Source: Armatimonadota bacterium
Lineage (GTDB): Bacteria; Armatimonadota; Armatimonadia; Armatimonadales; Capsulimonadaceae
DNA: 34,827 bases
Reading direction: 5' to 3'
NCBI GenBank assembly: GCA_025353925.1
Contig: JANXNV010000031.1
Location: forward strand, 1 to 34,827
The position numbers were made by a program, and so were the translations under genes. Shown here in pieces: positions 1 through 9,532 of this stretch (its first letter is position 1; the number at the start of each line of letters is the position of its first letter). The notes beneath the pieces are model-generated. The model was not told where the DNA came from, made no database searches, and saw only the letters and a program-made list of their open reading frames with translations.

Positions 1-750
1 GAGCTGAAGCAGATGCAGCTGCTGCTCGAAAACCCGAGCCTGTCGCGGGACCTGGGCATCGAACCGCCCACAGGCCTCCTGCTCTACGGCCCGCCGGGCA
101 CGGGCAAGACGACCATTGCGCGAGTGCTGGCTCACGAATCCCACTGCCAGTTTCTTGCGACCAGCCCGGCCGAGATCAACTCCATGTGGCTGGGAGAGAG
201 CGAAAAGGCGGTCAAGCGTCTCTTCGATGAGGCACGCGCCAAAGCCCCGGCGATTGTCTTTCTGGACGAGATCGACGCCCTGCTGCCCTCACGCTCGGGC
301 GGGGTCAACCAGTACAGCGACAAAGTCGTCAACCAGTTCCTGCATGAGATGGACGGCCTGATCAAGAACCGCCGCATTTTCGTGGTGGGCGCGACCAACC
401 GGCGTGATATGCTTGATTCGGCACTGCTGCGCGGCGGGCGTCTCTCCCGGGAAATCGAGATCCCGCTGCCGGATGAACCTGCCCGTCGGCAGCTTTTTGC
501 CCTGGCCTCGGGCAATGCAAAGCTGGCCCAGGACATTGATCTGGAGGAGATGGCCCGGCGAACCGAAGGCTTTTCCGGAGCGAATATCAAGGCGGTAGTC
601 AACGAAGCAGGTCTGCAGGCGTTGATCCGGCTGTCCGAAGCCCCGCGCGATGCCCCCCGAGTGCTCACCCGCGAGGACTTCGAGGAGGCGCTCACCAACT
701 TTACACCTCCGGCGGAAGAGAAAGCCGATCCGTGGAAGATGTTCGGGTAG
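1..750 (+). CDS. AAA+ ATPase (Cdc48/FtsH-type module), 5'-truncated by the window
   Basis: The reading frame is open from base 1, so the first ATG at 13 is probably internal and the true start lies upstream. Walker A (GPPGTGKT), Walker B (IVFLDEIDAL), a sensor 1/second-region-of-homology stretch (VVGATNRRDML) and an arginine-finger region (LLRGGRLSREIEI) occur in the expected order. They are followed by the helical lid typical of classic AAA proteins (GFSGANIKAVVNEAG). Such modules use ATP hydrolysis to remodel or unfold proteins. No zinc protease HEXXH motif follows and the protein ends soon after the lid, so it is not FtsH itself. The stop is 9 bases before the giant membrane protein, suggesting co-transcription. 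The partner and substrate are unknown; the missing N-terminal part would probably decide its subfamily. Confidence 0.9.
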   Translation, partial: ELKQMQLLLENPSLSRDLGIEPPTGLLLYGPPGTGKTTIARVLAHESHCQFLATSPAEINSMWLGESEKAVKRLFDEARAKAPAIVFLDEIDALLPSRSGGVNQYSDKVVNQFLHEMDGLIKNRRIFVVGATNRRDMLDSALLRGGRLSREIEIPLPDEPARRQLFALASGNAKLAQDIDLEEMARRTEGFSGANIKAVVNEAGLQALIRLSEAPRDAPRVLTREDFEEALTNFTPPAEEKADPWKMFG

Positions 751-759
751 GTTCCTAAT

Positions 760-3381
760 TTGCCCAAACTGCGTCATCTCTTCCTGCGACGACCCAAACG
801 CTGGCTGCGCCGATCCCGTTGGCTGCTGACCGAAACCCGAGCCGATCTCGGCCTCGGCGGTCCTCGTCCAGCGGCTCCGGCGTGGCTGCAGGACAACCCC
901 TTTCTGATCAAGACCAGCCGGACGGAGACCCGGCGTTTGGGCGTCAGTCTGCGTCTGGGCCTCGCCGTGCTGATTTTGTCCGCACTGCTGCTTGGCGGTC
1001 TGTGGCTGCTGGGTGCTTTTCCGGCTGTCTTTCACCGCCCGATGCCATATCTGCCGGGCGGGGCATTCCCGACGTTCCTGTTCGTCGTCCTCTCGTTTGC
1101 CCATGTGATGCTGGTTTCCAGTGCCCGCACGGCCCAGGCGGTCTTGCTCGGGGACGAAGCCCGGCGCGGGACGCTCTCCGATCTGCTGCTGACTCCCCTT
1201 CGGCGGGCGGAGATGCTGCTGGCGATGGGTGTCGGCCCGGCACGGGGTGCTTTGCTAACGGCACTGGTCGGCCTGCCGGTGTACCTGCTTCTGGCGCAGC
1301 TCGGCGGGGCGTCGGCAGGAGAAGTCGCGGCTTTGTACGTGCTACTCGCCCTGCTTTCCTACTCACCGCCGAGCTACGCTCTGCCCGCGCTGTCCGGGGC
1401 GGCGGCGACCCCCGACAACCCGCTGACGGTGCAGTCGCAGCAGGTTTTTGGCCGGAAGGCCGCGCCGCGCACGGGGGTGTTCGCGGCCTCGTGGCTCTGG
1501 TCTTTCGTATTCCTACTTTTCTTCAGCCAGGGCTTTGCGTTTCTCGGCGGCTCCTGGCTGACGCACCTGCTCCAAGCCCTGCATATCGACCTGCCGAGCG
1601 GCCCCATCGGACGCATCTTCGGACGCTTCATGCTGTTCTTCGCATGGCCATATTATGTCACGCAGATTTTTGGCACCACGCTGGACTTCTTCCACACGCG
1701 AGTCCCGCCGTTGCTCTTTCTTCTGCCTCTGGCTCTGCTGCACTGGACTGCCTCTGCGCTGACATCCGCGTCGGCCCTGTCGGCAGGCAGCTTGGAGGAG
1801 ATGCGCCGCCTTCCTCTCTATTCGCGGGCGCAAACGCTGAGACGCTGGACCGCGCGGGCGGCCACTTTGTGCGCCGTCGGGCTGCTCTGGAAGGCCTGGG
1901 TGGAAAGTGGGGATACCGGTACTTTGGCGACATCCGTGGGCAGCGGCCCGCGCTGGGATGCGGCGGGTTTGCTGCTGCTGCTCGGCGGGGTCAGCCTGTA
2001 CGGCGTCCTCGACCGCGCCCTGCTCCTCCCGCTCCGCAAGAAAGAGGGCCAGTCTCTGCGATCTTACCTGCCGACGCTGCGGCGCGGAGTCAAGCGAAGC
2101 CTGCGGCCATTAGTCGGTGCCGGGATACTCTTTCTGCTGGCCTGCGCCCTGGGCGGATTGTCACCGCTGGTGCGCCCGGTCGCCGAGGTCGCCGGTCGCC
2201 TGCTGCTGGTCGGTCTGTGCAGCGTGGTCTGGGCGATTGGCCTGCGGCGGGTCCTGCCCGGCCCAACTTCGGAGCGGCGGGTTTCGCGTCTGCTGCTGTA
2301 CGGGCTGCCGGTCGCGGCACTTTCCCAGCCCGCCGCCGGACTCTGGAACCTGGCGGCCCTCAGCCCGGTCTCGGCATGGGTCTCCTTGTTCCCGAACAGC
2401 TCGGTACTGCTTTCCGGTTTTCCCTTCTGGACGCTCGGGACGCTGCCGCCGTTTGAAGTGTGCGTCCTCGGCTCGGCGGCGACGGGCCTGCTGCTGGCCG
2501 CAGTGCCCTCTCTGCTTACCCGCCGGGTGCAAGTCCTGCCGCCGGTTTCCGTCAAGGTGTCGCCGCCGGTGAAGGAGCGCAATGCCGCCTGGACCGCCGC
2601 CCTAATGGCCTGGGTGACAGCCCGCACGGACAATCCGCTTTTCACGCAGGAGCTTCGAGCGCGGGCCCGGTCGGGCAGCTGGGCGGAGTGGCGGCTGTAT
2701 GCGCCGGGAGTCTTTGCGGCCTCCATCGTGCTCGGCCTGGCGTACCCCGCGATCGTGGAGAACCTGCTTCCCTTTCACCTACTTCCGACAAGCTCGCTGT
2801 GGGCGAATCTGGCGATGATTTTGCTGATGCTGCAATGCTACACGCTGATTTTCCGGGGGCAGGTGCTGGGCGAGTCGCTGATCGCCCGGGATCGGCTGCG
2901 GGGTGTCTGGGGATTTATTCTGCTGACACCGCTGACCGCCCCGCAGATCTTCTGGGGCAAGGTCTTTGGGCAGACATCCGGCATCAGCGCGGCCTGGCTG
3001 GTCTGCGGCGTCTTCAGCCTGCTCTTTTACCTGCTGGCTGCCCCGACGGTTGGGCTGGGCACCGCACTCGCTGCCTGGCTGACCGGACAGGTTTTCGTCG
3101 CCGCGCTGTTCAGCCTGGGCCTCAGCCTGGGGGCGGCGGTGACGACATTCCCGGTATTCATGAAGGGCCTGCGCGGCTTTTCGTTCCTGCTGTTTGTCTG
3201 CACGATCGGCGGCGGCATTTTGCTGACGCTGAATGTCCTCCCTGAGTTCTCCCTGGAAGCACGCCTGCTCATTGGCAGTGCCTACGCCGCTTTGCTGTCC
3301 ATCCCGGCCTTTTTGTTTGCCGTCTGGCGCGTTGGTGCTTTGCGGACGAAAGATATTGCGTTTGGGGATGGGTCAGAATAA
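760..3381 (+). CDS. large duplicated ABC-2-like integral membrane protein
   Basis: An 873-residue, very hydrophobic protein with perhaps about 20 membrane segments and a basic N-terminus. It appears to be two fused permease-like halves. Each half starts with a DNP-containing segment (DNPFLIKTSRTETRR near residue 45 and DNPLFTQELRARARS near residue 625). Each then carries a soluble-loop signature resembling the ABC-2 permease motif (EARRGTLSDLLLTPLRRAEM in the first half, ARDRLRGVWGFILLTPLTAPQIF in the second). ABC-2 permeases usually work with an ABC ATPase, but the adjacent gene encodes an AAA+ ATPase instead. The TTG start at 760 is the only in-frame start close to the upstream stop and has a GGTAGG-like site before it. 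Function is inferred from fold resemblance only; the transported substrate is unknown. Confidence 0.8.
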   Translation: MPKLRHLFLRRPKRWLRRSRWLLTETRADLGLGGPRPAAPAWLQDNPFLIKTSRTETRRLGVSLRLGLAVLILSALLLGGLWLLGAFPAVFHRPMPYLPGGAFPTFLFVVLSFAHVMLVSSARTAQAVLLGDEARRGTLSDLLLTPLRRAEMLLAMGVGPARGALLTALVGLPVYLLLAQLGGASAGEVAALYVLLALLSYSPPSYALPALSGAAATPDNPLTVQSQQVFGRKAAPRTGVFAASWLWSFVFLLFFSQGFAFLGGSWLTHLLQALHIDLPSGPIGRIFGRFMLFFAWPYYVTQIFGTTLDFFHTRVPPLLFLLPLALLHWTASALTSASALSAGSLEEMRRLPLYSRAQTLRRWTARAATLCAVGLLWKAWVESGDTGTLATSVGSGPRWDAAGLLLLLGGVSLYGVLDRALLLPLRKKEGQSLRSYLPTLRRGVKRSLRPLVGAGILFLLACALGGLSPLVRPVAEVAGRLLLVGLCSVVWAIGLRRVLPGPTSERRVSRLLLYGLPVAALSQPAAGLWNLAALSPVSAWVSLFPNSSVLLSGFPFWTLGTLPPFEVCVLGSAATGLLLAAVPSLLTRRVQVLPPVSVKVSPPVKERNAAWTAALMAWVTARTDNPLFTQELRARARSGSWAEWRLYAPGVFAASIVLGLAYPAIVENLLPFHLLPTSSLWANLAMILLMLQCYTLIFRGQVLGESLIARDRLRGVWGFILLTPLTAPQIFWGKVFGQTSGISAAWLVCGVFSLLFYLLAAPTVGLGTALAAWLTGQVFVAALFSLGLSLGAAVTTFPVFMKGLRGFSFLLFVCTIGGGILLTLNVLPEFSLEARLLIGSAYAALLSIPAFLFAVWRVGALRTKDIAFGDGSE

Positions 3382-3388
3382 AAAAATC

Positions 3389-3422
3389 AAAGCGGCTCAG
3401 GAGAGATCTCCTGAGCCGCTTT
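3389..3422. terminator. bidirectional rho-independent terminator
   Basis: A perfect 14-15 bp stem (arm AAAGCGGCTCAGGA) with a tiny loop sits between the convergent membrane-protein gene and dnaK. On the minus strand it is followed by GATTTTTTATT, a good U-tract for dnaK. On the plus strand the T-run is short (TTTTG). Confidence 0.9.
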
Positions 3423-3447
3423 TGCCTTGATCACGTGCGTCTTGCGT

Positions 3448-5292
<1,845 letters not shown>

Positions 5293-5339
5293 TTATCTTC
5301 TCCCTATGATGATTTTCTGCTAAAAACTTGTGACACCCC

Positions 5340-5368
5340 ATTATATCACTTGAGCGCGTCACTGTCAA
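5340..5368 (-). promoter_or_regulatory. consensus sigma70 promoter of dnaK
   Basis: On the minus strand TTGACA and TATAAT are separated by exactly 17 bases, a full match to the housekeeping consensus. It lies about 50 bases before the dnaK start. No CIRCE inverted repeat overlaps it. Confidence 0.85.
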
Positions 5369-5523
5369 GCTTCTTAACAAAACATCTATGGGTATTGTTC
5401 CCGGAATTGGAGGGATTGTAACAGAGAGTTTTTGGAGAGGGCAGAATGAGAAAACCCCGACACTTGAACACAGAAGGATTCAAAGGCCGAGGCAGTATGC
5501 TATGTTCTTTTGGAAAAGAAGTG

Positions 5524-6684
5524 TTAAGCCGCCCGCTTCCGGCGTACAGTCATGAGGCCACCTATTCCCAGCATGAGCAGGAGGCCGAGGCTGACCGTGG
5601 TGGAGGCTTCCGGGACGGGAGCGTTTGGCTTCAGCAGGAAAGCGAAAAACTGTCCTTTGCTGTCCAAGCCCGATCCTGTGATGAAGCCTGTGTTGCTAAT
5701 CCCGTTGGCATTCGTCAGCGTCACCCCGGAACCGGGAGCAATCAGCGAGTTTAAGTCAAGCATCGCGCCGCCGGAAAACAAGAAAGCGTGTTTGTTGCTG
5801 CCTGCCGTATCGGAATATCCGACGACTTGCCCGCTGTCATTGACTCCAAAGCCAAAACTGCCGGTGTCGCCCGGCAGTGTTCCGAGATCGGTCAGCGGCC
5901 CGCCGTTTGACCCGGACAAGAAGGCGTGAGCTGGACCGCTTGCTATGTCGGAATATCCAACAACTTGCCCACTGTTGTTGACTCCGAAGCCCAAACTGGA
6001 GGTTCCGCCGAAAGTCCCGAGGTCTTTGAGAGGTCCGCCGTTTGACCCCGACAAGAAAGCATGGTACTGGGCATTGCTTACCGTGCCGGAATATCCGACG
6101 ACTTGCCCGCTGTCATTGACCCCAAAGCCAAAGCTGCTGGTGCTGCCCGGCAGCGTTCCGAGGTCGGTCAGCGGCCCGCCGTTTGGGCCGGACAAGAAGG
6201 CGTGTTCCTGGGTGTTGCCTGCCATATAGGCTTCTCCAGCGACCTGCCCACTGCTGTTGACGCCGTTGCCAAAGCTGAGTGTTCCGCCAAGAGTTCCGAG
6301 GTCTTTGAGAGACCCGCCGTTTGCCCCCGACAAGAAGGCGTGCTGCCCGCTTGCTGTGGAGGCTTGTCCAGCGACTTGCCCGCTGTTGTTGATACCAAAG
6401 CCATAGCTGAAGGTTCCACCGAGAGTTCCAAGGTCTTTGAGAGGGCCGCCATTCGGTCCGGACAGAAAAGCATGAGCCTGACTGCCTACTGTGGAGGCTT
6501 GTCCGGCGACTTGCCCGCTGCTGTTGACCGCATAGCCAAAGCTGTAAGTTCCGCCTGACAGTACTCCGAGGTTAGTCAGAGTGTAGGATTGTGCGTGGGC
6601 CGCAAGGGGAACCGCGCTGCCGCCCGCCAGCAGCACCAGCGAGACGAAAACGGGAGAGGAGCGAAAAGAAAGTGAGATCGTCAT
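5524..6684 (-). CDS. secreted HAF-repeat protein with PEP-CTERM-like sorting tail
   Basis: A 386-residue exported protein. It begins with a signal peptide (VFVSLVLLAGG...AHAQ), then carries about seven tandem 44-49 residue repeats. Their core reads DLGTLGGT..FG.GVN.SGQVVG followed by HAFLSG.NGG, which is the HAF-type extracellular repeat (named for its HAF tripeptide). The last repeat is degenerate. The C-terminus is a PEP-CTERM-like signal: VPEAST, a hydrophobic helix (SLGLLLMLGIGG) and a basic RRKRAA end, expected to be processed by an exosortase and held at or released from the cell surface. The start has AAAGGA eight bases upstream. HAF-repeat function is unknown; a surface or biofilm-matrix role is inference. 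The tail closely matches that of the gene at 16410. Confidence 0.92.
   Translation of the reverse strand: MTISLSFRSSPVFVSLVLLAGGSAVPLAAHAQSYTLTNLGVLSGGTYSFGYAVNSSGQVAGQASTVGSQAHAFLSGPNGGPLKDLGTLGGTFSYGFGINNSGQVAGQASTASGQHAFLSGANGGSLKDLGTLGGTLSFGNGVNSSGQVAGEAYMAGNTQEHAFLSGPNGGPLTDLGTLPGSTSSFGFGVNDSGQVVGYSGTVSNAQYHAFLSGSNGGPLKDLGTFGGTSSLGFGVNNSGQVVGYSDIASGPAHAFLSGSNGGPLTDLGTLPGDTGSFGFGVNDSGQVVGYSDTAGSNKHAFLFSGGAMLDLNSLIAPGSGVTLTNANGISNTGFITGSGLDSKGQFFAFLLKPNAPVPEASTTVSLGLLLMLGIGGLMTVRRKRAA
5640..6590 (-). repeat. tandem HAF repeats within the coding region (about 7 units of about 135-145 bp)
   Basis: Near-identical blocks encoding LTDLGTLPG, GFGVNDSGQVVGYS and HAFLSGSNGG recur along the gene. 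DNA similarity is high enough that unit gain or loss by recombination is plausible. Borders are approximate. Confidence 0.85.
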
Positions 6685-6959
6685 GGGTAAATCCTTTCCA
6701 ACAGGTGAACAACTTTAAGAAATTCCAAGTGATCGCGGCAGGTCTGCAATAAGACCCCGCGAAACTACTGTGTGCAAAAATCATGCCAACTGGGCATTCC
6801 TGAAAGCATCCACTGCTATTGTGAGCAACAATGGCGGAAAAGTCGAGGTTATGCTGTCTGTGTATGGCAAACGGAAAAAATGTTGCCTGTCCCAAGCGGC
6901 AGTAGCAGGTCGTAGCACTGAGGAACCTCGCGGTATTGAATGGCACGGCAATGTTTTAA
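6685..6959. other. intergenic region, no gene seen
   Basis: Together with the terminator that follows, this is about 319 bases between the HAF protein start and the end of the cytochrome gene. It holds the sigma54-like promoter and the leader of the HAF gene. The long plus-strand ORF track entry that crosses it (6770-7708) is a shadow of the cytochrome gene. Confidence 0.7.
6773..6789 (-). promoter_or_regulatory. candidate sigma54 (-24/-12) promoter of the PEP-CTERM gene
   Basis: On the minus strand TTGGCATGATTTTTGCA has GG and GC separated by exactly 10 bases, matching the RpoN consensus TGGCAC-N5-TTGCA with one difference. It sits about 90 bases upstream of the HAF/PEP-CTERM start. Several PEP-CTERM genes in other phyla are known to be RpoN/PrsR-controlled. 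Confidence 0.55.
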
Positions 6960-6989
6960 AAACACCCCGCGATAAATCGCGGGGTGTTT
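6960..6989 (-). terminator. rho-independent terminator of the cytochrome gene
   Basis: A perfect 12-14 bp stem (AAACACCCCGCG / CGCGGGGTGTTT) with an ATAAAT-type loop. Reading on the minus strand it is followed by TTTTTAAAA. Confidence 0.85.
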
Positions 6990-7003
6990 CAACTCTTACT
7001 TCC

Positions 7004-8443
7004 TCACAAAGTCCGGAGAAATGCGACGATGTCTTTCGACTCGCGTTTTGTCAGGCCGATATTGAAGCGCGTGTTGTAGAACGTCACCGCGTCGCCCAGG
7101 CTCGCTGCCGAGCCGTTGTGGAAATACGGGGCGCGGGTCGCGAGGCCGCGCAGGATGGGACCTTTGAATTTGCCGATGTCCGCCCATTTGCCGGTGATCA
7201 GAGCACGGCCCGGATCGGTCGTTTCTACAGTCTCACCGGTGGTCTTATTGACCAGGGTGTAGAGAGGCAGGTCGGGAGTACGGCGCGACGCATCGGTGAG
7301 GCCGATGTTCAGCGGCATGGAGACCGAGTGGTTGCCGACATTCGGCGTGTCATGGCAGGTGGTGCAGGTGCCGTGGATCAGCGGGTTGTGCAGGGTGTCG
7401 TTCAGCCCGGCCACACCGACAATCGCGATGGGCTTTGTGTTGAACAGCACTTCGCCGCGTGCGACCGACTCATGCGCGTCTTCCTCCCGGTCTTCTGCTC
7501 TTTGGCGATCTGCATTCAAGTCATTCTCGGCCCAAGCAGTGTAGAGCGTAAATGCGCTGGGATCGAAGGCCGCACCCGTGGGGTTCAGGCCGATGGGATC
7601 GTTGATGCCGATGTAGAAGTTTTGCTGGGACAGCATCTGCGGGCCGCCCAATCCGCCGTCCTGGTTCAGCCAGCCGGCGTGGGCATCGTAGGTCTGGGCC
7701 ATGAATAGCTTCGTTTCGAATGTGACGATGGACTGGAGCACCTCCGGCGACAGCGTATTACCAACCGAGCGCTGGGCATGACCGTTGATGGCATCGAGGG
7801 CCTGCGAAGTGAGGTTGTCGTTCATCGAGCGTCCGGCCTTGTTCTGCCGCCCGTCCCACATGACCGTGCTCAGAAACGGCACGTTGACGGTCGGCAGGGG
7901 GCGTCGAAACAGGGAAAGGTCGGTAGTGGACGCATGATGATATGGGTCGTCGACATCAGCCAGCGCGAATTCCGCCGTGGCGGGGATCGGCAGGCCGACG
8001 CGGATCAAGCCCTTTGTGAGCAGCATGCGGGAGGCTTTGCGCCGTGCCCGAAGCGTCGACTGATCGGCGGTCGGCGAGTCCGTTCCGTCATTGGACTGGA
8101 AAAGCGGGTCACGGCCATTTGTGTCCTCGAAGACTTCTTTGATGGAAGCGGGGGTGATTGTCCAGCCGAACTTCGGCTGGTGGCAGGTCTGGCAGGTCCG
8201 TCCATTGGTGCCTAGACTCTGAAAAAACGCATTCTTCAGGTCGACATGCCCCGTAGTCGAAAACGTGCTGAAGGCCCCGCTTTCATCCTGGAAATTCCGG
8301 CCCTGGATGGGGTCCCGGTGCGCACCTGTCGTGACCGGCTGGCTGTCACTTTGAGCGGGTGGGGCGGTGCCGATGGCCACGGCGGCTCCGGCGAGGAGCA
8401 GCGTGGCGGTGACGGCACAATGATACCGACGAATCTTTAACAT
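7004..8443 (-). CDS. di-heme cytochrome c peroxidase/MauG-family protein
   Basis: A 479-residue exported protein with a signal peptide (AVTATLLLAGAAVAIG). It has two c-type heme motifs, CQTCH at about residues 84-88 and CTTCH at about 360-364. The C-terminal GLATRAPYFHNGSAASLGDAV...FYNTRF segment is characteristic of the bacterial cytochrome c peroxidase/MauG family. Members reduce peroxide or carry out long-range oxidations in the periplasm using two hemes. It is longer than classical CcpA (about 330 residues), and the extra length lies between the two heme motifs. The start is supported by AAGGAAA ahead of the ATG. The gene stands alone with its own terminator. The real substrate cannot be read from sequence. 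Confidence 0.9.
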   Translation of the reverse strand: MLKIRRYHCAVTATLLLAGAAVAIGTAPPAQSDSQPVTTGAHRDPIQGRNFQDESGAFSTFSTTGHVDLKNAFFQSLGTNGRTCQTCHQPKFGWTITPASIKEVFEDTNGRDPLFQSNDGTDSPTADQSTLRARRKASRMLLTKGLIRVGLPIPATAEFALADVDDPYHHASTTDLSLFRRPLPTVNVPFLSTVMWDGRQNKAGRSMNDNLTSQALDAINGHAQRSVGNTLSPEVLQSIVTFETKLFMAQTYDAHAGWLNQDGGLGGPQMLSQQNFYIGINDPIGLNPTGAAFDPSAFTLYTAWAENDLNADRQRAEDREEDAHESVARGEVLFNTKPIAIVGVAGLNDTLHNPLIHGTCTTCHDTPNVGNHSVSMPLNIGLTDASRRTPDLPLYTLVNKTTGETVETTDPGRALITGKWADIGKFKGPILRGLATRAPYFHNGSAASLGDAVTFYNTRFNIGLTKRESKDIVAFLRTL

Positions 8444-8690
8444 GAGTGGTTTCCTTCGCTGGAAAATGCCGGTTCCGAGAGTGGATCGGCGGCGGTCAAA
8501 AAAGGCCCAAAGGCCGACGGTGGTGGGATTTGTAGGACACCGTACTCTTCACAGTGCATAAAGTGTGCCAAAGTGAATGATTTTGGGGTAAAGCAGCGAA
8601 ATAGCGAACATGGTTCCGAAAGCCCTCCGTCACTTAAGGCTGATAGAGACAATTCGGTACTCATCTTCGCCTAACCCATAGCCAACCCAC
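8444..8690. other. intergenic region between divergent genes, nothing else recognised
   Basis: About 297 bases lie between the cytochrome gene start and the csbD-like start. The part nearest csbD carries the sigmaB-like promoter annotated separately. I could not pick a convincing promoter for the cytochrome gene. Confidence 0.6.
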
Positions 8691-8716
8691 GTTTACACAG
8701 CTTTTCAGTTGGGTAT
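8691..8716 (+). promoter_or_regulatory. candidate sigmaB-type stress promoter of the csbD-like gene
   Basis: GTTTAC and GGGTAT are separated by 14 bases, matching the general-stress sigmaB consensus GTTTAA-N12-15-GGGTAT except for one base. The predicted start point would give a leader of only about 20 bases containing the AAGGAG site. CsbD was named in Bacillus as a sigmaB-controlled gene, so promoter and gene agree. Overlap with a sigma70 site cannot be excluded. Confidence 0.55.
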
Positions 8717-8740
8717 TTTTGACTCAAGGAGACTACTCAA

Positions 8741-8926
8741 ATGCCAGATGAAGATGTGATTGCGGGTAAGGTCAAGCAGGTCGAAGGCAAGGCGCAGGAC
8801 GCCGTCGGTGATGTGACCGACAGCCCCAAAGACGATCTGGAAGGCAAGGCCAAGCAGGTCGAAGGGAAAATCCAGGAAGGGTTCGGCAAGGCGAAAGATG
8901 CCGTGCGGGACGCGCTGGACAAGTAA
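8741..8926 (+). CDS. CsbD-family stress protein
   Basis: A 61-residue, charged, small cytoplasmic protein made of two similar halves (GKVKQVEGKAQDAVGD and GKAKQVEGKIQEGFGKAKDA). This is the CsbD/YjbJ family signature. Family members are abundant under general stress in many bacteria, but their molecular activity is not known. The start has AAGGAGA eight bases upstream. It is monocistronic, with a sigmaB-like promoter immediately before and a strong terminator just after. Confidence 0.93.
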   Translation: MPDEDVIAGKVKQVEGKAQDAVGDVTDSPKDDLEGKAKQVEGKIQEGFGKAKDAVRDALDK

Positions 8927-8942
8927 CGACAAAATCAGGATG

Positions 8943-8976
8943 AAAAGCGACCGGGCAGTCTGCCTGGTCGCTTTTT
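8943..8976 (+). terminator. rho-independent terminator after csbD-like gene
   Basis: A stem of 15 bp with one mismatch (arms AAAAGCGACCGGGCA and TGCCTGGTCGCTTTT), a 3-base loop and a terminal T-run. Confidence 0.9.
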
Positions 8977-8978
8977 GC

Positions 8979-9007
8979 TTGTATAAGTGCAGTGCCTGTG
9001 CTATAAT
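8979..9007 (+). promoter_or_regulatory. sigma70 promoter of mscL
   Basis: TTGTAT and TATAAT separated by 17 bases, directly after the csbD terminator and about 70 bases before the mscL start. Confidence 0.75.
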
Positions 9008-9075
9008 GCGCTACCAAAGAGGCAAAAAGCCTTTGAGTTAGACAATCTTCCAAGTGAAGAAAAGGAGCGACAGAC

Positions 9076-9486
9076 ATGAGCTTAGTGAAAGATTTCCGGG
9101 AGTTTATCCTGCGGGGCAGCGTGATCGATCTAGCCGTCGGTGTCATCATCGGCGGTGCGTTCGGCAAGATCGTGGAGGCACTGGTCAAAGATGTCGTCAC
9201 ACCGTTTGTCGGCATGTTCGGCAAAGTCGACTTGAGCGGCTACAATGCGACAATCAACGGGGCGAAGTTCGGCTTCGGCGACTTCCTGAACCAAGTGACC
9301 AGCTTCCTGATCATAGCCTTCGTCGTGTTCTTCTTCATCGTCAAGCCGGTCAACCATTTGATGTCCCTACGCAAGACCGATACCGCCGCCGATCCGATTA
9401 CGCGCGAGTGCCCCTTCTGCCTCAGCAGCGTACCTGCCGGTGCTTCTCGCTGTGCGTTTTGCACGTCTGAGCTGGCGAAAGCGTAA
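9076..9486 (+). CDS. mscL: large-conductance mechanosensitive channel MscL with C-terminal zinc-ribbon-like tail
   Basis: A 136-residue channel protein that opens under membrane tension to release solutes on hypo-osmotic shock. The N-terminal amphipathic helix and first transmembrane helix are clear (KDFREFILRGSVIDLAVGVIIGGAFGKIV...VTPFVG). The second transmembrane helix follows a periplasmic loop (SFLIIAFVVFFFIVKPVN). The tail carries two CxxC pairs (CPFC and CAFC, about residues 113-132), which look like a small zinc ribbon in place of a plain cytoplasmic helix. Similar cysteine tails are known in other MscL proteins. The start has AAGGAG eight bases upstream. Placement next to a csbD-like stress gene fits an osmotic or general stress setting. 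Confidence 0.97.
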   Translation: MSLVKDFREFILRGSVIDLAVGVIIGGAFGKIVEALVKDVVTPFVGMFGKVDLSGYNATINGAKFGFGDFLNQVTSFLIIAFVVFFFIVKPVNHLMSLRKTDTAADPITRECPFCLSSVPAGASRCAFCTSELAKA

Positions 9487-9501
9487 GCAGTGCAGTGCGA
9501 A

Positions 9502-9532
9502 GAAGCCGAGTGGTTGAAAACCACTCGGCTTC
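9502..9532. terminator. bidirectional terminator between mscL and the GH30 gene
   Basis: A 13-14 bp perfect stem (GAAGCCGAGTGGTT / AACCACTCGGCTTC) with a GAAA-type loop. Its right end overlaps the stop codon of the minus-strand GH30 gene by two bases. U-tracts are poor on both sides. Confidence 0.6.

Noticed and set aside
819-2456. 545-residue plus-strand ORF inside the membrane protein gene
   Set aside because: Composition (Arg, Gly, Ala, Pro-rich, no domain) and full overlap with the real 873-residue frame mark it as a GC-rich shadow. The same holds for 2460-3245, 3427-4182, 6770-7708, 10527-11270 and 21826-22734.
5640-6590. Repeats resembling an array
   Set aside because: The units encode an in-frame HAF protein repeat and are too long and contiguous for CRISPR; no spacers.
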